Part shown: positions 1-9,015 of the stretch, piece after piece
How positions within the stretch are numbered: position 1 is the first letter of the stretch
How the letters are laid out: each line of letters opens with the position of its first letter
Source: Rhizobium leguminosarum
GTDB taxonomy: Bacteria; Pseudomonadota; Alphaproteobacteria; Rhizobiales; Rhizobiaceae
Length of the DNA stretch: 64,000 nucleotides
Reading direction: 5' to 3'
Assembly: GCF_002953715.1 (NCBI RefSeq)
Contig: NZ_CP025012.1
Span: 3,286,001-3,350,000, forward strand
Program-made: the position numbers and the translations under genes
Notes under the pieces: generated by a model
The model's input: the letters and a program-made list of their open reading frames with translations, nothing else
Told to the model about the DNA's origin: nothing
Databases searched by the model: none

Positions 1-152
1 TGTGCATCGAGGGCTAAGCGAGCGACGATTTCCTCAAGGTTCGGGCTTTCTAGGTCATTCCCCGATGAGGTCTTTGTAAAATAAATGACGCGAAATACGG
101 GCTCTTGCCCTGTAGCGTTCGCCCGAACGCTCCGAAATCCGATACCTGACAT
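1..152 (-). CDS. hypothetical protein, cut by left window edge
   Basis: An open frame starts at an ATG at 152 and runs leftward off the window without a stop, giving at least 50 residues (begins MSGIGFRSVRANATGQEP). The composition looks like a real protein, with a hydrophobic strand (VFRVIYFT) followed by an acidic helix-like stretch (LEEIVARLALDA). A GGGGCG stretch lies about 5 bases before the ATG and could serve as a weak ribosome binding site. No family recognised. The C-terminus lies outside the window. Confidence 0.45.
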   Translation of the reverse strand, partial: MSGIGFRSVRANATGQEPVFRVIYFTKTSSGNDLESPNLEEIVARLALDA

Positions 153-399
153 CTGTCGCCCCAAGATTAGTGACAGACCCTGATAAGGGGCGACGTCCTA
201 AAATTGTATGAGCGTGCTACCTAGTGGCCGTGGGCGTTTTTGTGCGTCGAACAGAATGTGAAGAACGAAAATCCGCGTAGCTTCTTCCTGGAATGTCCGC
301 TGGATAGGCGACGGGAACTTCGGTGTCTCGCGGCCGTTTAGTTGCAGATGCGGCGTATCGGGCGGACATTCTGCGCCTCGGGCGGCAGAAGAGATCGTC

Positions 400-672
400 A
401 TGGCAAGGGATGCCGACATAACCATATTGAGAAAGCGCGGAATGCTGGCGACCGTGCGCGGCGTCGTTGCGCATAGCGTGGGCGGGGCCGAAGTCGAGAC
501 TGCGCCCTGCGATATGCTACTGGGTAACGCAATTCTGCATGTCGCGAGACTGGATGTTTCGGTTTGCACGACCGCCGCCGCGAGTGTCGTTGTGGAGGGC
601 ATCACTTTGAATTGCGAGGACTGCCGTCGGCTCGCCTTGAAATATGGCGACAAGCTTGAAGTTCGTGAGTAG
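400..672 (+). CDS. small hypothetical protein (90 aa)
   Basis: A 90-residue frame rich in Val and Ala with high GC at third positions. The sequence alternates short hydrophobic strands with Gly and Asp turns and has four Cys residues, two of them in a CEDC motif near residue 75. A weak AGAAGAG purine stretch precedes the ATG by about 8 bases. No domain recognised. The overlapping frames on the other strand look like shadows. The gene call rests on codon use and composition only. Confidence 0.4.
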   Translation: MARDADITILRKRGMLATVRGVVAHSVGGAEVETAPCDMLLGNAILHVARLDVSVCTTAAASVVVEGITLNCEDCRRLALKYGDKLEVRE

Positions 673-969
673 GAAGCAAGAGCCCTGATCACTGGCCGAT
701 CAGCTTGCTGGGCCCAAGGAACCTCAATCGGACATCAACACGACAACCGACCTCGGAGCCACGAGAGAATTCAGTTCGATGACGCGGTGTCCGGGAGTTT
801 CATGGTTGAGACGTGGGGCATTGACCCGCCTCGGCTGATGCTCTTTCGTCCACCATTCTTCACCTTTGAGTTCTCGTAATCGGGCAGCGTTGTGAAACAG
901 ATGGGGATTGCGTTCATGTCGGCCTCGGATGACGGACGCCGCATGACGTAGAAAAATATCTCCTGCCAT

Positions 970-1164
970 TCAGTGCGAGGTGATCGCACGACCGCTGGAC
1001 GCGAGATGCTCTGTAATGGCGCGCCGGATTTCGGTAACCGTGTCGAAGAGCCTGTTGTCCAGGTCGATGACATTGAAGCGGACAGCGATGAATTTGAGGC
1101 GGTTTTCGACAGGGACCGCGATCCCGACTTCCTGACCGTTGAATACGACAGCTTGCTTTTGCAT
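970..1164 (-). CDS. small conserved-looking hypothetical protein (64 aa)
   Basis: A 64-residue protein beginning MQKQAVVFNGQEVGIAVP. The start at 1164 is chosen over an upstream codon because GAGG stands 6 bases before this ATG. The mix of beta-strand-like N-terminus and amphipathic C-terminal helix (VTEIRRAITEHLAS) looks like a folded small protein of the kind common in rhizobial genomes, but I cannot name the family. It stands alone, with no operon partner. Confidence 0.55.
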   Translation of the reverse strand: MQKQAVVFNGQEVGIAVPVENRLKFIAVRFNVIDLDNRLFDTVTEIRRAITEHLASSGRAITSH

Positions 1165-1653
1165 AACAAACCTCGGGCGCGCCACACGGGAGCACCATCT
1201 TAGAAAAGTGGAACAAAGGGTTTACGACGCGTCAGATTGCCGTCGTAGGTCGGTATCGGATCGAGACGAGATCACGCACTCGCTGCACCATTGCGAAGAA
1301 ATGAAGTCGGACAAACAACGTCATCATCCTCCTCAAGCGAGGTCAAACGACCGCTGAGTATCGCCGGCGAGGGCCGATTATTTCGGAACTCTTCTGTAGA
1401 AAACGTAGTCGAGAAACTTCGAGTAAGCAACTGATTTTTGTTATTAATTAGCGTTTTGAATCGTATGACAATTACCGCAGGTGCGAAGTAACAAATGATG
1501 TACGTTCGTCCGATACCCCATCGTCGAAGGCCCGCCGACGGCTTTACTGGCGATATTGCAGATCGCCACTGAGCGCAGGTGCCAGGTCGGCTGGACCAAA
1601 GAGTCCGATTCCGCTCCCACGTAGTTTCCGGACTGGCGCGATATCCCTGGGCT
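1165..1653. other. intergenic stretch, no gene seen
   Basis: About 490 bases between two leftward genes. Short frames are present, but none has convincing codon use or a ribosome binding site. The AT-rich part around 1400-1500 probably holds the promoter of the small gene ending at 970. No repeat or strong hairpin was seen. Confidence 0.4.
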
Positions 1654-1971
1654 TCAGAAGTACCTAATCACCGTATAACCAGCGATATATCCGAGTGGGA
1701 ACATTGCCGCTACAATGTAGCCAGGTCGATAGTTCGACGTCATGGCAATGACGCTGGTTACTAGCCCGGCTGCAATCCCAGCCGCGAGGACAGCTGGAAG
1801 GGCATCCGCCGCGAACGCGCCTGGGCCATCCCCTGATCCTATGGAAAAGAAATAGACAACAATCATTGCGACGGTTGCCGCCATAAGCGTCCACCCCTGT
1901 CGCCAGAACGCAAGCCCGACGAAACCTACGATGTACGGCAAAACAAAAAGGAGAAAGAACAACATCAGCAT
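1654..1971 (-). CDS. small integral membrane protein (105 aa)
   Basis: The frame carries three to four predicted membrane segments: residues about 1-20 (LMLFFLLFVLPYIVGFVGLA), 25-42, 58-75 and 83-100. The start at 1971 begins directly with the first membrane segment; longer versions add a Pro-rich stretch with no membrane character. No clear Shine-Dalgarno is visible, so the start is tentative. No family recognised; the fold resembles small DUF membrane proteins. It is a single-gene unit. Confidence 0.5.
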   Translation of the reverse strand: MLMLFFLLFVLPYIVGFVGLAFWRQGWTLMAATVAMIVVYFFSIGSGDGPGAFAADALPAVLAAGIAAGLVTSVIAMTSNYRPGYIVAAMFPLGYIAGYTVIRYF

Positions 1972-2260
1972 ACCAAACTTCGGAGAATAAGACCCTCGCG
2001 CTGGGGGCACCGGCAGAGGGTCGCGAAAAACGCTAAAACTCGAGAGCGCCACTAAAACCTTACAATGCATTATCATCGCCTCAGCGCGGCAGAGAAGATA
2101 CGTCGAGCTTGGGCACTCCTCGCACGGCCACGTTCAACTTGAACCGGGTCTTCTTATTCTGGCAATCGCCGATGCGCTAAACTATTCCGAATTTTGAAGG
2201 CCGTCGAAATGATATCGATCGGCCTCATCCTTACCCTCGACATCCCATGCTCACAGAGTT

Positions 2261-2977
2261 TCAAAACCTTGGGCGACTTCGTGCTTGTTTTATAATAGGC
2301 CTGCGAAATCCGCGTATGGGCGCACCCGAGAGCAGATGGTCCACCACGCTCAGCCGATGCACAGGTGTCACGATCACACGACCCATGGGCGGGAACTTCA
2401 GCCGCCAAAGGACTCCTGTCGAAGGCAGCCGAGGCAAAGAAAAGTCGGAATCGCCGAAATCCAGGAACACGGGACGGTGCCCTCCTCTCCACCGCTCGAT
2501 GATCGCGGAGGCACGATCAGACAGGAGCCACGCGCGGGCCTCGGTCTCCACCGATGGAGCGTCGATCAGTGCATCGCGGAATGAAGACAGGTCGCGTTTC
2601 AGCCGATTGCCGTTCACGAGCCATACCATGGAACCGTAGAACGCCTCGCGAGAAGCCCTCTCCTGCGGCGAGATCGCCGAATGCTGAAATTCGATAACGG
2701 TACCGCTCGCTGCTTTCACATCGGCTATATGGACTTCGCCGTCCGTAGCTCGATGATGGATTTCCTGCCATTCCGTCGGGAACAGGTTCTTCCATGCTCG
2801 ATGCCATTCGGTCTCGGGCTCCCACCAACGGTCGCAAACAGAGGTGCTGACGTGGGCCCAGTGATGCAGCCGCTTGAGACCGCACTTGGCTAGCGTTGAC
2901 GATCCGCATCCGGGGCAGATTCCACGGATGCCAGTTGTCGCCTCCTGACGGATTCCTTCTACGAGGGCGAATTTCAT
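2261..2977 (-). CDS. CoiA-like competence/nuclease family protein
   Basis: A 238-residue protein with the CoiA-like layout. A short zinc-binding N-terminal segment has CPGCG followed by a HHW motif. Then comes a PD-(D/E)xK-type nuclease core with the Asp in a HIADVK stretch and the Glu and Gln in VIEFQHS, followed by ISPQERASREAFY, typical of CoiA. In the family these proteins act on DNA during uptake or recombination; in rhizobia their role is not established. The start at 2977 is chosen because GGAG lies 6 bases upstream. CoiA proteins are often longer, so the C-terminal part may be reduced. It is divergent from the cyclase at 3134. Confidence 0.7.
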   Translation of the reverse strand: MKFALVEGIRQEATTGIRGICPGCGSSTLAKCGLKRLHHWAHVSTSVCDRWWEPETEWHRAWKNLFPTEWQEIHHRATDGEVHIADVKAASGTVIEFQHSAISPQERASREAFYGSMVWLVNGNRLKRDLSSFRDALIDAPSVETEARAWLLSDRASAIIERWRGGHRPVFLDFGDSDFSLPRLPSTGVLWRLKFPPMGRVIVTPVHRLSVVDHLLSGAPIRGFRRPIIKQARSRPRF

Positions 2978-3133
2978 TGTCATCTCCAAACCGCCATGAG
3001 CGACGCGCAAGCTCGGTTCCTAGTAGGGAAGTTGGCGGGCGGCTTGGATACCGCTTGGGGCTGCGGTGCCTGCGCGCCTTCGACGTGGTAAGATATCCGG
3101 CTCGCTTACGAGATCGAAAGGGTGGGCAGAGAC

Positions 3134-5305
3134 ATGGAGAGGCGGCTCACCGCTATACTTTCCGCCGATGTGGTTGGCTATAGCCGCCTCATGGGAGAGG
3201 ATGAGGGCGGCACACTGGAGCGGTTGAAGGCATGTCGCAGGAACTTGGTCGATCCCGCCATTGCGGAGTTCCACGGCCGCATTATCAAGCTCATGGGCGA
3301 TGGTGCACTGGTTGAGTTCGCGAGCGTGGTAGACGCGGTCCAATGTGCCGCGATCATCCAACGGAAAATGGCCAGCTACGACCCGAACACCTCCGAGGAA
3401 AAGAGAATTCAGTTTCGCATCGGCGTCAACCTTGGCGACATCATTGTCGAAGGCGATGACATCTACGGCGACGGCGTCAACATAGCCGCGCGCCTGGAGG
3501 GTCTAGCCCAGCCGGGCGGAATCTGCATATCCGGCACCGCTTTCGACCACGCGGTGCACAAGGCCGATGTCGGCTTCTCATCTCTCGGTGAGCAGAGGCT
3601 GAAGAACATTGCCGATCCGGTTCGCGCCTATAGTGTTCTGCTCGACCCCTCCGAGGCGGGCAAGGTCGTCGCGGCCCCTCGGGCCGGACGTCGGGCTATG
3701 ATCCTGACAACACTCGCAACGCTCATAATCGCGGCCATCTTGATTGTCGTCGTATGGCAACGGCCGTTTGCACCGCAACGCCCATCGATCGCGGTGCTGC
3801 CATTCACAAATTTGAGTGGCGACCCAAGCCAAGACTATTTTACCGATGGCATTACCGACAACCTGATCTCCGATCTCGCCAGACTTTCTGACCTTGACGT
3901 CATCTCCCAGAATTCGGTGTTTGCCTACAAGGGCAAACCCCACGTTTTGGCCGACATCAAACGCGATCTCGGCGTGCGCTTTGTCGTTGAGGGCAGCGTG
4001 CAGCGGACCGGCGATCAAATCCGCGTCACTGCGCAATTGATGGATGCGGCAAGCGGTGACCATCTGTGGGCCTCTCGATTTAGTCGCGGCGCGGCGGATG
4101 TTTTTGCTGTGCAGGACGAGATGAGCCAGCAGATCGCCGAAACGCTCGGCCTGAGGTTGACTCGGTCCGAGACTAAGCGGATTACCCGTCCGCCGACCGC
4201 CAATCTCGAGGCATACGACTACTACCTTCGTGCCGAGCAGGCGACGCGCACCGGCCGCCGTTCACGGCTGCTCGAGGCACTGGCGCTCTTTGACAAGGCG
4301 GAGGCCATCGATCCCGGTTTTGCAGAGGCCTTCGCGGCCGACGCGCGCGCTACCGCCTATGTCTGGCAAAGCGTCTACGACGACGTTCTCCAGAGCGCCT
4401 TGGCGCGAAAACGGGCCTACGACAAGGCAAGTCGCGCTCTGGCCCTCGACCCCGACCTTTCATCGCCGTACGCCGTTCTTGCCATCATCCAGGGCGTCGA
4501 CCGCCGCTACGAGCAGGCGATCGCCTCGGCGCAGCAGGCAGTGTCGCTCGGCCCCACCGACGCCGAAGCCTATATGGCGCTCGCATACGTTCAGTTGATC
4601 TCGGGCAATCATGCCGAAGCCGCTGCGGCCGTCGAGACGGCGCTGAGGTACGACCCGACCTTATCGGCTATCGACCGATATACTGCCGGCCTGGTTTTCT
4701 ATCTGCAGCGCGACTACGCGAAGGCGCTCGCCAATTTCGAACGCGCGCGCGACGGTTCTCCAGATAACGGCGGGTTCGTCATTCCCCTCGCCATGGCCTA
4801 TGTCCGAGCCGGCCGCCTTGAGGATGCCCGTGCGGCTGTCGCCGAAGGAAATCGCCTTCTCGCGGGGCTCGATTGCCTGGCGGGTTGGCGTATGGGCTAT
4901 GCCCACTTCCGCAACGAGCAGGATTTGGCGTTTATCGTCGATGCACTGCGCGAGGCCGGCCTGCCGGAATGGCCCTTCGGTTTCAAGGGCGACGACAACG
5001 ATCGGCTGAAGGGTGACGAAATCGCAAGCACCGTCATGGGCAAACTCCTGCAGGGCAAGACCGAACCCTTGGGAAGCCCGGCACTCATGCAAATCGGCCT
5101 CGATGGCAAGTCGGCATTCCGCTCGGCGACGCAGATGATGACCGAGACGGTTTCCGTCGATTACGACCTGCTCTGCGAACAGAGTGAAAACGCGTTTGGT
5201 CGAGCCGATTGTGGCCCGGTCTACAGACGTGCAAACTCGCCCGATAAAACCAACTATGTTTACGTGAACTCGAGCAAGGTCTTCTATTTCTCGCCCGTCA
5301 AATAG
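3134..5305 (+). CDS. class III adenylate/guanylate cyclase with TolB-like and TPR domains
   Basis: A 723-residue protein predicted to make cyclic nucleotide in the cytoplasm. Residues 1-180 form a class III cyclase domain with both metal-binding Asp residues, D12 (SADVVGYS) and D56 (MGDGALVEF). One membrane segment follows near 190-210 (MILTTLATLIIAAILIVVVW). A TolB-like/FlgO-like domain comes next (PSIAVLPFTNLSGDPSQDYF), and TPR repeats fill the C-terminal half. This architecture is strongly expanded in rhizobia. The ATG at 3134 gives the usual MERRLTAIL start; a GTG 12 bases upstream is the alternative. The signal sensed is unknown. It is a monocistronic unit facing the YHS gene. Confidence 0.9.
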   Translation: MERRLTAILSADVVGYSRLMGEDEGGTLERLKACRRNLVDPAIAEFHGRIIKLMGDGALVEFASVVDAVQCAAIIQRKMASYDPNTSEEKRIQFRIGVNLGDIIVEGDDIYGDGVNIAARLEGLAQPGGICISGTAFDHAVHKADVGFSSLGEQRLKNIADPVRAYSVLLDPSEAGKVVAAPRAGRRAMILTTLATLIIAAILIVVVWQRPFAPQRPSIAVLPFTNLSGDPSQDYFTDGITDNLISDLARLSDLDVISQNSVFAYKGKPHVLADIKRDLGVRFVVEGSVQRTGDQIRVTAQLMDAASGDHLWASRFSRGAADVFAVQDEMSQQIAETLGLRLTRSETKRITRPPTANLEAYDYYLRAEQATRTGRRSRLLEALALFDKAEAIDPGFAEAFAADARATAYVWQSVYDDVLQSALARKRAYDKASRALALDPDLSSPYAVLAIIQGVDRRYEQAIASAQQAVSLGPTDAEAYMALAYVQLISGNHAEAAAAVETALRYDPTLSAIDRYTAGLVFYLQRDYAKALANFERARDGSPDNGGFVIPLAMAYVRAGRLEDARAAVAEGNRLLAGLDCLAGWRMGYAHFRNEQDLAFIVDALREAGLPEWPFGFKGDDNDRLKGDEIASTVMGKLLQGKTEPLGSPALMQIGLDGKSAFRSATQMMTETVSVDYDLLCEQSENAFGRADCGPVYRRANSPDKTNYVYVNSSKVFYFSPVK

Positions 5306-5316
5306 ACACGTTGCGG

Positions 5317-5826
5317 TCAGTGATACTGATCCAGTTCGAGATCGGCTGCGACCTTCGGCCACTTGCTATCCGCCTGAGGCACGGCGTCCGCCGCATGGGC
5401 GGCGAACCATTCCGCATCGCCCTTGTCGTAAATCAGGTAAAGCTTGCCGTCGATGATCTTGAATGCCTCTGGATCGTTATTGACGGTGACCGATCCGTTC
5501 CCTACCTCGCCCGCGCAGTAGCCGCCGTACTGAGGGGCATATTTGAGCGGCTCACTCATGAACATTTCACGGTGTTTGGCATTGGCGAAATGCCACGGCG
5601 TCCCCAGCCATTCGTAGGAGAATTCCTCGGAGCCTTTCACTGCTTTGCCTTCGGTGAAATAGGCGACCGTGTCGTATCCCATAATCGCTACACCGCTGAA
5701 GTACCCCGTGTTTACCGAGTCGTCGGCAAATGCCGACGATCCGCCGATAGCCGCTGCCACAGCCAAACCGAACACCGCCACAGAGCGACCAATCGCTCGT
5801 GCACCGCTTCTGGTCACTACATCCAT
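5317..5826 (-). CDS. secreted YHS domain protein
   Basis: A 169-residue exported protein. Residues 1-34 are a signal peptide ending SSAFA. The mature part carries a YHS-type domain (GYDTVAYFTEGKAVKGSEEF, then WHFANAKHREMF and PQYGGYCAGEV), a small fold linked to metal or substrate binding in other proteins. The start at 5826 follows an AGGAGG ribosome binding site; upstream codons would bury the signal peptide. It lies 13 bases after the ankyrin gene, so the two are one leftward operon. The function is not known; metal handling in the periplasm is a reasonable guess. Confidence 0.8.
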   Translation of the reverse strand: MDVVTRSGARAIGRSVAVFGLAVAAAIGGSSAFADDSVNTGYFSGVAIMGYDTVAYFTEGKAVKGSEEFSYEWLGTPWHFANAKHREMFMSEPLKYAPQYGGYCAGEVGNGSVTVNNDPEAFKIIDGKLYLIYDKGDAEWFAAHAADAVPQADSKWPKVAADLELDQYH

Positions 5827-5839
5827 CTCCGCCTCCTGT

Positions 5840-6433
5840 TTAATCGTGGATTTCCATGCACTTCGCATAATCTTGGTCGCCCAGGAAGCTGGCCGGAGGG
5901 CAGGTCGCGCCATGCCGCTTGAACAGCCGGACGATGTCCGTGTTGCGCTTCAAGAATGCCCGCGTGATCGGCGTGTAGCCGTGAACCTCCGCATGACCGA
6001 CGTCGGCCCCCTCAGCGAGCAGAAACGTGGCGAGAGCGACGTGATTTTCCTCGCCGGCCACCATCAGCGGGGTCACACCCGCTTTATTGGCTGCGTCATC
6101 GAGCGTCGCGCCGTGGGCGAGCAGCAGTTTGCTGATCGGCACGCTGCCGGAAAAGGCGGCAGCATGAAGCGGCGTAAAGCCACCGGAGTTACGCGCCATG
6201 ACGTCAGCACCTTTGCCGATCAACAGTTCGGCCACGGCGAAGTGGTCTGCGAGCGAGGCGTTTATGAGAGGTGTTGCCTGATCGCGGGCCCGGCTGTTCA
6301 CACTGACACCCGAGGCCAAAGCCTGCTCGACGGCTGTGCTATCTCCAGCCGCAACGGCATCGAACAAGGGTTCCCCTGCGGCCGCCATTGTCGCCGCGAA
6401 AATCAACACAGCCGATGCAAGCAGCCGGCGCAT
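5840..6433 (-). CDS. secreted ankyrin-repeat protein
   Basis: A 197-residue protein with a signal peptide at 1-19 (ending MAAAGEP) followed by about five ankyrin repeats, visible as TPLINASLADHFAVAELLI, TPLHAAAFSGSVPISKLLL and TPLMVAGEENHVALATFLL. The C-terminus has two Cys (TCPPAS, AKCMEI) that could pair in the periplasm. It is the first gene of a two-gene unit with the YHS protein. Periplasmic ankyrin proteins next to redox or metal proteins occur in proteobacteria, for example near catalases, but a specific partner here is only inferred. Confidence 0.8.
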   Translation of the reverse strand: MRRLLASAVLIFAATMAAAGEPLFDAVAAGDSTAVEQALASGVSVNSRARDQATPLINASLADHFAVAELLIGKGADVMARNSGGFTPLHAAAFSGSVPISKLLLAHGATLDDAANKAGVTPLMVAGEENHVALATFLLAEGADVGHAEVHGYTPITRAFLKRNTDIVRLFKRHGATCPPASFLGDQDYAKCMEIHD

Positions 6434-6822
6434 AGTTTCACCTTAGCGATTTCTAATACAAATAGCACAACGCCAGGACTTTGGATAGGCAATGTGCGCT
6501 GGTATAGGCGCTGCGATGGCATGGCGCGAAGACACCCGCAGGCTATCGAACGACGGGCAGTTTCTTCCGTGCAGTGCAGCACGACGGCAATCTTTGAAGC
6601 GAAAGGTCGCCATCCACGGTTTCGTTGCTGAAGTAGCGGACAACTACTCGTGTTCACCGCTGCCCAAGCCCAGGGTCGAAACGCAGGACTCATACGAAGC
6701 CTTGATCACTTCCACGAAGGATCGAGCCCTGGCGCTGTACAAACATGGACACGCCTGGACGCTCCATCGGTGTGTCGGCCCCGTGTCCGGTCATGGTCAT
6801 GCCGGCCTCAATGGCACGGTGA
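6434..6822. other. intergenic stretch, no convincing gene
   Basis: About 390 bases between the ankyrin gene and the acetyltransferase. Several short frames overlap on both strands, but none shows codon bias, a ribosome binding site or a domain. The left part should contain the ankyrin/YHS promoter. Confidence 0.35.
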
Positions 6823-6897
6823 GTGTCCTCTTTCGGGCCTGAAGCGGTCAACTCCATGATTCCAGGACATACCCTACTCGGCTATCGTGAAGCCGGA

Positions 6898-7452
6898 ATG
6901 CGAACAACAGGCAAGGATGATCGCAGTGACAGGTTTCGAAATGCGGGCGACCTCCACCTCAGCAACGCGCAAAACTGCGCGGTTATCTTGAGACTGCCAG
7001 AAGCCCAGGATATCAATTTCACTGCCGACCTCTTCTCAAGAAAGGAACTCGTCGCGCATCGTCCCGACCCTCACCCAGACACACCAGAAGAGAGCGCCGC
7101 TCGCCTTGCGCGAGACATGGCCCATTGGAAAGATCACGGCTTCGGGCGATGGACAGCGTTAGCTGATGGAAATCTAGTCGGCTTCGGCGGAGTCACGGTC
7201 TCAAAGGAATTTGATGGCCTTAACCTCTCGTACCACCTTCACCCTGATTACTGGGGGCATGGTTTTGCCACAGAGTTGGTGACGGAAGCGGTGCGATTTG
7301 CATTCGAAGATGTCGGCACTCGTCGCGTTATCGGACTGATACGCCCCGCCAACCCAGCCTCTCGACGGGTTTTGGAGAGATGCGGCTTCTCGTTCGAACG
7401 AGAGGTTATGCTGCACGGCGCTCCGACTAATTTGTATGTCCGAGAACGATGA
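6898..7452 (+). CDS. GNAT family N-acetyltransferase (RimJ/RimL type)
   Basis: About 184 residues. The C-terminal 130 carry a GNAT fold with the acetyl-CoA binding turn (HPDYWGHGFATELV) and the late motif NPASRRVLERCGFSFERE, typical of RimJ/RimL-like acetyltransferases that modify protein N-termini or small amines. The substrate cannot be told. The start is uncertain: the frame is open back to 6823, and I choose the ATG at 6898 because the residues before it do not look like the family. A GC dinucleotide run lies just past the stop. Confidence 0.7.
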   Translation: MRTTGKDDRSDRFRNAGDLHLSNAQNCAVILRLPEAQDINFTADLFSRKELVAHRPDPHPDTPEESAARLARDMAHWKDHGFGRWTALADGNLVGFGGVTVSKEFDGLNLSYHLHPDYWGHGFATELVTEAVRFAFEDVGTRRVIGLIRPANPASRRVLERCGFSFEREVMLHGAPTNLYVRER

Positions 7453-7460
7453 CCGGTATT

Positions 7461-7481
7461 GTGCGCGCGCGCGCGCGCGCG
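7461..7481. repeat. alternating GC dinucleotide tract
   Basis: Nine GC units in a row follow a GT, giving about 21 bases of strict purine-pyrimidine alternation just after the acetyltransferase stop codon. Such tracts can slip during replication and can adopt Z-DNA under supercoiling. Confidence 0.85.
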
Positions 7482-7572
7482 ATCCGGCGGAGGGCGTAGT
7501 CGCATGTCGGCCGAAAACGTCCACCCAACGATGGGCAGCGAGTGCGAGTGACACGAACCTCAGCCGGCAGAT

Positions 7573-7977
7573 TTACCCGACCGTCGAGACAGCGTGCACC
7601 TTCATGTCATCTCGAACTTCATAGAATTTGTCCCCATCGATATAGATAGAGTGGCAATTTGGCTTCTCGCCTTTTGCGTTCGAGCAGGCTTTGCCGTCCT
7701 TGAAGGTGAGCTTGCTTTTCACGTCCATCATTTTGCCGTCGACGTTAGCCTTACCCGTAATCGTGCCCTTCTTCCAACTCCATACCAGATCGGCGGTCAC
7801 GGGCTTCTCCAGATCGAAAATCTCGACCTTCACATGCTTGCCATCAGCAAAGGCTTTGAACTCTTCCAGCGTGACCTTTTTGGCACCCGCTGGGAGAGCT
7901 GGAAGGTCCACGGCATATGCGTTTATACCTGATAGTAAGAACGCCAGTGCACCAATGCTTGAAAGAATCTTTCTCAT
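7573..7977 (-). CDS. small secreted hypothetical protein
   Basis: A 134-residue exported protein. Signal peptide residues 1-21 (MRKILSSIGALAFLLSGINAYA). The mature part reads as a beta-rich lipocalin-like or DUF995-like small domain (KKGTITGKANVDGKMM) with two Cys (ACSN and NCHS) that may form a disulfide. The start at 7977 is chosen because it begins the signal peptide; upstream residues are not conserved in character. It faintly resembles the small secreted protein at 59180-59506 in length and layout. The function is unknown. Confidence 0.65.
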   Translation of the reverse strand: MRKILSSIGALAFLLSGINAYAVDLPALPAGAKKVTLEEFKAFADGKHVKVEIFDLEKPVTADLVWSWKKGTITGKANVDGKMMDVKSKLTFKDGKACSNAKGEKPNCHSIYIDGDKFYEVRDDMKVHAVSTVG

Positions 7978-8091
7978 GGCGTAGGCCCCCACCCCAAAAT
8001 TAGGGTGCGCTAAGTTACCGCCCGTGGGTTGGTGCTGCAACCTGGACCACCATCATCATTTTGATGGAGGCGGCGAAGTCGCCGTGTCTGC

Positions 8092-8667
8092 TTGCGGCTC
8101 AAGTGGTCAGGCCCAACACACACACTCGATAAGCTACGAGCAGTTGGACTTCTGGCATTCGGTCCGGCTGGAGCGCTGGTACTCGGCAGTGTAGGTGGCC
8201 TGGGAGCGCTGTTTGGCACAGGATGGACCCGGGAGCAGACAACCCGGCTTCTGTCCTCTGAATGGCTTGCAGAGCTTGATGAGGCTACCGAACGTTTTCG
8301 ATTGGCAATCGGCGCGGCCATCCGATGAAAGATCGATTTGCTGTGTGAAAAGCGTGCCAAGCTCCCTCATGGCAACCACCCCGTTCGCAACTAGATCGAC
8401 GCAAAATTCTCGGACGAGATCGTTTCACTTGGTGAAGCCTCCTATGATCTCGATTTCGGGATTGGAAAATTGCAGCAACCGACCAAGGCAAGAGCATCCC
8501 TTGAGTTGATGAGGCAAGCGACCGTGCACCCTGTCGCGGTCGAGGCCGAAATGACCCACCTGCTTGAGGTCCTGGCTTCCGAGCCTTCAAAGACAAAGGC
8601 TGCGGGCAAAAAGGCTACTCAGGTCTGGAACAGTTTAGCTTCCAACATGCCAATCAAACGCAAATGA
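8092..8667 (+). pseudogene. possible decayed gene with two in-frame stops
   Basis: One reading frame stays protein-like from about 8092 to 8667 but is broken by TGA at 8326 and TAG at 8392. The first part has a Gly-rich hydrophobic stretch (LLAFGPAGALVLGSVGG) and an acidic amphipathic helix. The last part (from about 8395) reads as a helical C-terminus ending in SNMPIKRK. No intact start with a ribosome binding site is seen. No family recognised. It could also be chance openness in GC-rich DNA. Confidence 0.3.
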
Positions 8668-9015
8668 GTTGCCGGCCCAGGCAATAGCTGCAGGTTATAC
8701 CCGCGATTTGAGCACTATGTCTGGTCCGTGGGCAATCAACTATACCGATAGACGCCGACCGATTTTCGGGGGCCTGGACGGTTCGCCGCCCTCTCGGACA
8801 TCGAATTCTACCGTGTCGGCGAAGCGAGGAAAAGTGCCCTCTAAAAATCGCAAAGACCATACCGTCAATCTCGTCGAGCGGTACAAGCCGTTGGGGATCA
8901 TGGCAGTCCGCGCTGCGACTGAGATCAGACCGCAAGAGCCAACACAACACGACCGCCGAACGTCGGCTGAGCAACAAGTTCCAAACCTGTTGCTGGACAA
9001 CTATCAAGGAAGCGA
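8668..9015. other. intergenic stretch, no convincing gene
   Basis: About 350 bases upstream of the DUF3422 gene. Both strands have open frames near 100 codons, but the translations are Arg/Ser-rich shadows without domains. Only the AAGGA ribosome binding site of the next gene, at its right end, is clear. Confidence 0.35.

Noticed and set aside
198..692. Two overlapping minus-strand frames near the left edge
   Set aside because: Low-complexity Ser/Arg/Pro translation; the plus-strand frame at 400-672 has better codon use, although that call is itself weak.
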